Shown piece by piece: positions 59,294 through 63,204 of a stretch of 63,204 nt of DNA. Made by a program: the position numbers and the translations under genes. Under the pieces are notes generated by a model. The model was not told the DNA's origin, did not search any database, and saw nothing but the letters and a program-made list of their open reading frames with translations. Origin of the DNA: Hungatella sp. Lineage in GTDB: Bacteria > Bacillota > Clostridia > Lachnospirales > Lachnospiraceae. Each line of letters opens with the position of its first letter. The stretch's first letter is position 1. The stretch lies in NCBI GenBank assembly GCA_022792815.1, contig JAAWBS010000029.1:1-63204 (forward strand), given 5' to 3'.

Positions 59294-60691
59294 CTAACGT
59301 ATTTCCCCGGATTCGTCAAACAGGAAGGGGTCTCCCTGGAGGTCCAGGTAATGGCGCAGTTTTTTTCTGAATTCAAGAATCAAAGGTTCCCTGCATTCCC
59401 CGTCAATGATCCTGGGTGATAACTCATAGGGATCCTCGTCATGATCGTATAAGTACTGTGTCTGTGTTCCTCCCGGCTCACAGGTATTATCCACGATAAA
59501 GGTGTAGCGCGGAGTCTTGATTCCCCGCCAGCCGTATGCCTTGTGAGTAAATCCCCGCTTCTGGAATTTCGCCACACCGGCGGCTCCTCCCGGATAACCG
59601 CAGATAAACATGTCCTGAGGCTGACCGCCGGCGCCGTACAGAATCCCGTCTGCATGGCTGCGGCCCTGACAGGTCTCCGGAACCGGAAGCCCCAGAAGGT
59701 CTAAGAGAGTCGGCATGTGATCCGGACTGGCGAAGACCCCTTCCTGCCGGCTGGGGCAGATACGGCCCTTCTGGCGTATCACCAGGGGGATGTGAAGGGC
59801 TTCGTGATACCACACGTTTTTCCCCATCAGTCCCTGAGACCCCATCATATCTCCGTGGTCGGCAGACAGCACCACCACCGTGTTCTCTTCCAGTCCATGG
59901 TCTTTTAAGAAAGAAAGGATCCTCCCGAATTCGTGGTCGATTCCCTGAACCGCCGCGAAATACTGCCTTGTGGTGACTGCCATCTCCTCGGTGCGCATGG
60001 CCTCCGGCACGTTGTCACGCCATTTGATTTCTAAGTCCTTCACCTGGTCATAATAGCGGTCCGGAACCATCTCATAGGGCAGATGGGGGGGATTGTAGGA
60101 GACAAACAGCGCGAACGGCTGTCCCTGCTCCTCCCGCCCCTCCAGATACTCCAGGGCCTTGTCGGTCTCAAACTCTACCGACCATTTCCCCGGCCGCATC
60201 CACTCCGGAGAATCCGACCAATAATGAGGATCCAGGTGCACGTCATAAGTTCCGTATGACAGCCAGTAGTCAAAGCCGTGACGGCGCTCTCCCGGCGGCG
60301 TGTAGGCATCCCAGTCCCTTGCCCCTGACACGGGTTCCCTCACAAAGTTCTGTTCCGGAGCGTCCAGATGCCATTTCCCGATGTAGCCTGTGTGATAGCC
60401 ATGTTCTTTTAGCACATCGCTGATACAGATCTCCTGGGGCCGGAGCATAACGATCTCCTCCAGGCCGATTTTGCAGTTGGTCCACACACCGCAGCAAAAG
60501 GGATACTTTCCGGTGAGCAGAGAGGCCCTGTGGGGAGAGCACAGAGGAAAGGTGCTGTATGCATTGACGAAGCAGGCCCCCTGTGACGCGAACCTGTCCA
60601 TATTCGGCGTGCTGACCTGATCCGCGTTCATAAAACCGGCCGCCTCCGCCCGCCACTGATCTGCAAAAATATAGATTAAATTAGGTTCCAT
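59294..60691 (-). CDS. Cys-type sulfatase, stand-alone
   Basis: A 465-aa cytoplasmic sulfatase with FADQW (D11), CxPxR C51-S-P-H-R55, GYIGKWHLD (~105-113) and LSADHGDMMG. It is close to domain 2 of the tandem sulfatase near 25 kb: they share TFPLCSPHRASLLTGK, RRHGFD and PHYW stretches, so the two are paralogues of one subfamily. The start has AGGAGG 9 bases before it and overlaps the GH95 end by 16 bases. It acts in the same pathway as GH95 and PL8. It requires a maturase not encoded in the window. Confidence 0.92.
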   Translation of the reverse strand: MEPNLIYIFADQWRAEAAGFMNADQVSTPNMDRFASQGACFVNAYSTFPLCSPHRASLLTGKYPFCCGVWTNCKIGLEEIVMLRPQEICISDVLKEHGYHTGYIGKWHLDAPEQNFVREPVSGARDWDAYTPPGERRHGFDYWLSYGTYDVHLDPHYWSDSPEWMRPGKWSVEFETDKALEYLEGREEQGQPFALFVSYNPPHLPYEMVPDRYYDQVKDLEIKWRDNVPEAMRTEEMAVTTRQYFAAVQGIDHEFGRILSFLKDHGLEENTVVVLSADHGDMMGSQGLMGKNVWYHEALHIPLVIRQKGRICPSRQEGVFASPDHMPTLLDLLGLPVPETCQGRSHADGILYGAGGQPQDMFICGYPGGAAGVAKFQKRGFTHKAYGWRGIKTPRYTFIVDNTCEPGGTQTQYLYDHDEDPYELSPRIIDGECREPLILEFRKKLRHYLDLQGDPFLFDESGEIR

Positions 60692-63030
60692 GCTCTATAA
60701 CCTCCTGTTTTTATAATAGAAAGCCGGTCCCCCGGCTCAGTCTCCCATCTTATCCCGTCTTCCCGTATCCGGTAAAGGGTTCCCCGACAAATTTCTGTCT
60801 CATATCGGTGGGTATCTCCCAGGCCGGGATAACGAATCTCGCAGACGCCGCCGGCTCTGGAAAGAACCTGCAGCTCAGTTAACATGCCATTCTCCCATCG
60901 GACATCCGTCACAAAGTTTCCGCGGGCAACCAGTCCTTTAAAAGCACCAAAAGCCCACTGAGCCGGTATGGCGGGAAGCAGTTCCAGAAAACCTCCGTGG
61001 CTCTGTAAAAGCATCTCGGCGATTCCTGCCGTGCCGCCAAAGTTTCCGTCGATCTGAAAGGGCGGATGGATATCCCACAAATTGTAGGTTGTCCCTTTCT
61101 TCAGAAGATTCTGCAGAATCCGGTGCGCATGCTCGCCGTCGCCGATTCTGGCCCACCCATTCAGCCGGTGTGCCATGGCCCAGCCGGTGGACTCGTCTCC
61201 CCGCCGGGTCAGTGTGTATCTTGCCGCCTCAAGCCACTGAGGCGTATCCTTATGTATGGTCTGTCCGGGCATTAAAGCCACAAGCTGAGAGATATGGCGA
61301 TGGTTCTCTTCTCCGATTTCCCCATAATCATTTTCCTCCCGATACTCTTTTATCTGCCCGGAAGTTCCGATTAAAACAGGGCTCAGACGGTCGATCTGCC
61401 GGTCTATCACCTCCAGCAGGTCCGATTCTTCCTCAAGAATTTCCGCCGCCTTCTTGGTATCGCGGTAACACTCATAAATCATCTGCTGATCAAACATACA
61501 GCCTTTTGTGGCATAATAATTGGGATAGACACCGTCGATGCACTGCTCCGGAGAGGCGGAAGGGAATGCCAGATATTCACCGTCCTCCTCTACGACGGAC
61601 TTGCTTAAAAAGCGGCTCATTCCTTCCAGAACAGGATAGACAATCTCTCTTAAAATGTCCTTGTCCCTGGTAAAATCATAGTAATCCCAGAACAGCTTAG
61701 CGGTCAGCCCTCCAGTGCCAGGACCGGAGTGTCCTCCCGCTCTCGGCCCTCCTATGGTATAAGGCCAGGCTCCCGTGCCGATGGTCCAGCCATTCTGTCC
61801 CGGTTCCCCTTCCGGCTCACTGTAGGTTTCCGACGGATAATCTCTCCGGATTTTTGCCACATACTCGTCGGCCTTTTGCCTGGCCAGAGGGCGAAAGGCA
61901 CGGTTGTAGTCAACATATGATTCAAACATCTCGGGAAGATCCGTGGTGAAGGCATGCCAATAGTTCATCTGGACGTTGATGTTATGCCAGTACCCGGCAC
62001 TCCACGGGGAATGCTCATACTGATTCCACACACCCTGGAGATTGGCCGGCAGCGCTCCCTTTCTGGAAGAAGCGATCAAAAGATAACGCCCGTATTGAAA
62101 ATACAGGGCCTCCAGCCCGGGGTCAGGAACCCCCTGCCGGTAGCGGTCAAGCCGTCTGTCGGTGGGAAGGTCCTCCTCGGTCCCTTCTCCCAGCCGAAGA
62201 GTTACCCGGTTAAAATATCCGGTGTAGTCCCTCAGATGATTCTCCTTTAATGTCTCCCAGGATTTGGCCTGGGCCGCTCTCAAGAACCTGACCGCGTTTT
62301 CATGAGGATGAGGGAATCCGTCCAGTTTTTTTCGGGGATCCGGCTCCATAAACACCGATTCCTCCATCTGATAATTGGTAGCTGCCACCCCCAGCAAAAC
62401 AGCCCGGTCGGCACCGTCCACCTGAAGCCAGTCAGGCCCTGCCGTCACGGTTCCTCCCTGATTTTGGATGGAAAAACGGCCCTCAAACAGGATATTGTAA
62501 TGCTCCATCCGCCCTTCCATCACCAAATCCCGGCCGTCCGTTTTCACTGTCCCCTCTTTTCCGAACCCGCCTTCTTCCCCGAAAGGCCTTGGATAAGGAA
62601 TCTTCCCTGTTAACCGGAACGAAACGCTTCCAGGCTGTGAAGCAGTAAAGGCAACTGCCATGATGTGATCCGGATAACTGCACAAATACTCCCGCCGATA
62701 CTCGATCCCTCTGTAGAGATATGTGACATGAGAAACCGCTTCTTTTAAATCCAGATCCCTCTGGTAGCAGGAACACTCCCCCTCAGAATGTCCTGTATCA
62801 ATGCACATCTCGGCAAAGTTATTGAGCCCCGGCCGAAAGGGGTTGGCCAGACTGTTTTCCGTAATCTGGATTCTCTCGTGATCGGTTTTTCCGAACACGC
62901 AGGCGCCGAAATATCCGCAGCCGAGAGGGAGGGACCAGGTTTCCCAATCAGCATCCCTCCTGTATTTTTCTCCTTCAACGACTCCACGGTCGGGAGCCGG
63001 TTTGTCATACCACAGCCGATAAAGGTTCAT
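60676..63030 (-). CDS. Glycoside hydrolase family 95 (alpha-L-fucosidase or alpha-L-galactosidase type), cytoplasmic
   Basis: A 784-aa enzyme with N-terminal LPLGCGYFGACVFG and ERIQITENSL (family start), then NINVQMNYW (N350/N352), SASPEQ (Glu495, probable acid) and QIDGNFGGTAGIAEMLLQSH (Asp661). The N352-E495 spacing of 143 equals that of N423-E566 in Bifidobacterium bifidum AfcA. No signal peptide is seen. ATG 63030 is set by GGAGGA before it; the open frame reaches 63063. It removes terminal alpha-L-fucose or alpha-L-galactose from oligosaccharides; which one is not clear. Confidence 0.93.
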   Translation of the reverse strand: MNLYRLWYDKPAPDRGVVEGEKYRRDADWETWSLPLGCGYFGACVFGKTDHERIQITENSLANPFRPGLNNFAEMCIDTGHSEGECSCYQRDLDLKEAVSHVTYLYRGIEYRREYLCSYPDHIMAVAFTASQPGSVSFRLTGKIPYPRPFGEEGGFGKEGTVKTDGRDLVMEGRMEHYNILFEGRFSIQNQGGTVTAGPDWLQVDGADRAVLLGVAATNYQMEESVFMEPDPRKKLDGFPHPHENAVRFLRAAQAKSWETLKENHLRDYTGYFNRVTLRLGEGTEEDLPTDRRLDRYRQGVPDPGLEALYFQYGRYLLIASSRKGALPANLQGVWNQYEHSPWSAGYWHNINVQMNYWHAFTTDLPEMFESYVDYNRAFRPLARQKADEYVAKIRRDYPSETYSEPEGEPGQNGWTIGTGAWPYTIGGPRAGGHSGPGTGGLTAKLFWDYYDFTRDKDILREIVYPVLEGMSRFLSKSVVEEDGEYLAFPSASPEQCIDGVYPNYYATKGCMFDQQMIYECYRDTKKAAEILEEESDLLEVIDRQIDRLSPVLIGTSGQIKEYREENDYGEIGEENHRHISQLVALMPGQTIHKDTPQWLEAARYTLTRRGDESTGWAMAHRLNGWARIGDGEHAHRILQNLLKKGTTYNLWDIHPPFQIDGNFGGTAGIAEMLLQSHGGFLELLPAIPAQWAFGAFKGLVARGNFVTDVRWENGMLTELQVLSRAGGVCEIRYPGLGDTHRYETEICRGTLYRIREDGIRWETEPGDRLSIIKTGGYRAWNLI

Positions 63031-63092
63031 CTCCTGTTCTCCTCCTATCAAAATCGTAAACATAATTGATCCGCTTCTTCGGCCCTTTCACA

Positions 63093-63122
63093 ATTGGCGA
63101 AGCCTGTGCCGGCTCCGCCAAT
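63093..63122. other. Intercistronic hairpin between the solute-binding-protein and GH95 genes
   Basis: ATTGGCGaAGCC (63093-63104) and GGCTcCGCCAAT (63111-63122) form a 12-bp stem with one mismatch and a 6-base loop. No T-run follows. It may stabilise the upstream binding-protein mRNA so that it is made in excess over the enzymes. Confidence 0.55.
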
Positions 63123-63134
63123 AGGTTAAATCTT

Positions 63135-63204
63135 CTATTTGTTTTTGGATACTTCCTCGTTGATCTCATTGATGATCTGTTCTCCGCCTAAGGCGTTAAA
63201 CTGC
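63135..63204 (-). CDS. C-terminal end of an extracellular solute-binding protein (partial)
   Basis: Only the last 22 codons are in the window: QFNALGGEQIINEINEEVSKNK and a TAG stop, read on the minus strand. The FNALGGEQIINE pattern is the usual C-terminal helix of LplA-type sugar-binding proteins, so the rest of an ABC importer lies to the right. It is upstream of, and probably cotranscribed with, the GH95, sulfatase and PL8 genes. Confidence 0.7.
   Translation of the reverse strand, partial: QFNALGGEQIINEINEEVSKNK

Noticed and set aside
1..63204. tRNA/rRNA genes, CRISPR arrays, prophage, intact IS elements, T-box or common riboswitches
   Set aside because: None recognised on reading either strand; gaps between genes are short (the longest is about 350 bases) and were looked at individually.

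Overview
The window looks like a chromosomal segment of a spore-forming, anaerobic Lachnospiraceae (Clostridium cluster XIVa) bacterium of the gut type. It carries sporulation genes (sipL, spoIIID), LplABC-type sugar ABC transporters paired with membrane-anchored AraC regulators, Cys-type sulfatases, Gram-positive ribosome binding sites and GC-rich third codon positions. The genus cannot be fixed from the sequence alone. I saw no tRNA, rRNA, CRISPR array, prophage or intact insertion sequence.

Layout. 0-5.4 kb: a truncated Rpn-type nuclease, a GIY-YIG protein, sipL, a TtcA-type tRNA thiolase, a PrcB-domain lipoprotein and an RpiR regulator. 5.5-9.1 kb: a PTS EIIC gene coupled to a sulfatase, divergent from the RpiR gene with shared operator palindromes between them, then a sugar O-acetyltransferase. 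9.2-17.3 kb: a small winged-helix-like gene, spoIIID, and a divergent pair of envelope operons. The left operon encodes two zinc-ribbon/transmembrane proteins with extracytoplasmic binding domains, a VanX-like dipeptidase and a GH3 lipoprotein. 17.3-23.1 kb: a choline-binding-like repeat protein with a MerR-type promoter, its probable MerR activator, feoB/feoA and sfsA. 23.1-32.8 kb: an LplBC/solute-binding-protein operon ending in a protein with two complete sulfatase domains fused head to tail and an enolase-superfamily enzyme, controlled by a divergent AraC regulator. 32.8-36.2 kb: MATE exporter, paired CHR transporters and a YkgJ-type protein. 36.2-52.9 kb: a 13-gene minus-strand cluster for a cell-surface polysaccharide. 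53.1-54.6 kb: an L,D-transpeptidase. 54.7-63.2 kb: a second glycan locus (AraC regulator; solute-binding protein, GH95, sulfatase, PL8 lyase), cut by the right edge.

How the genes work together. Two loci import oligosaccharides by ABC transporters and process them in the cytoplasm: none of the sulfatases, GH95 or PL8 proteins has a signal peptide. PL8 plus GH95 plus sulfatases points to a sulfated, fucose-containing, uronic-acid glycan, but the substrate is inferred. The PTS/sulfatase locus handles a third, probably sulfated, sugar. No anaerobic sulfatase-maturating enzyme is in the window, although all four sulfatase domains carry the CxPxR site that needs it.

The most striking items are the polysaccharide terminator/polymerase fusion next to Wzm/Wzt (a methyltransferase, kinase-like domain and coiled coil, in the order known from E. 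coli WbdD, continued by two glycosyltransferase domains) and the tandem sulfatase fusion.
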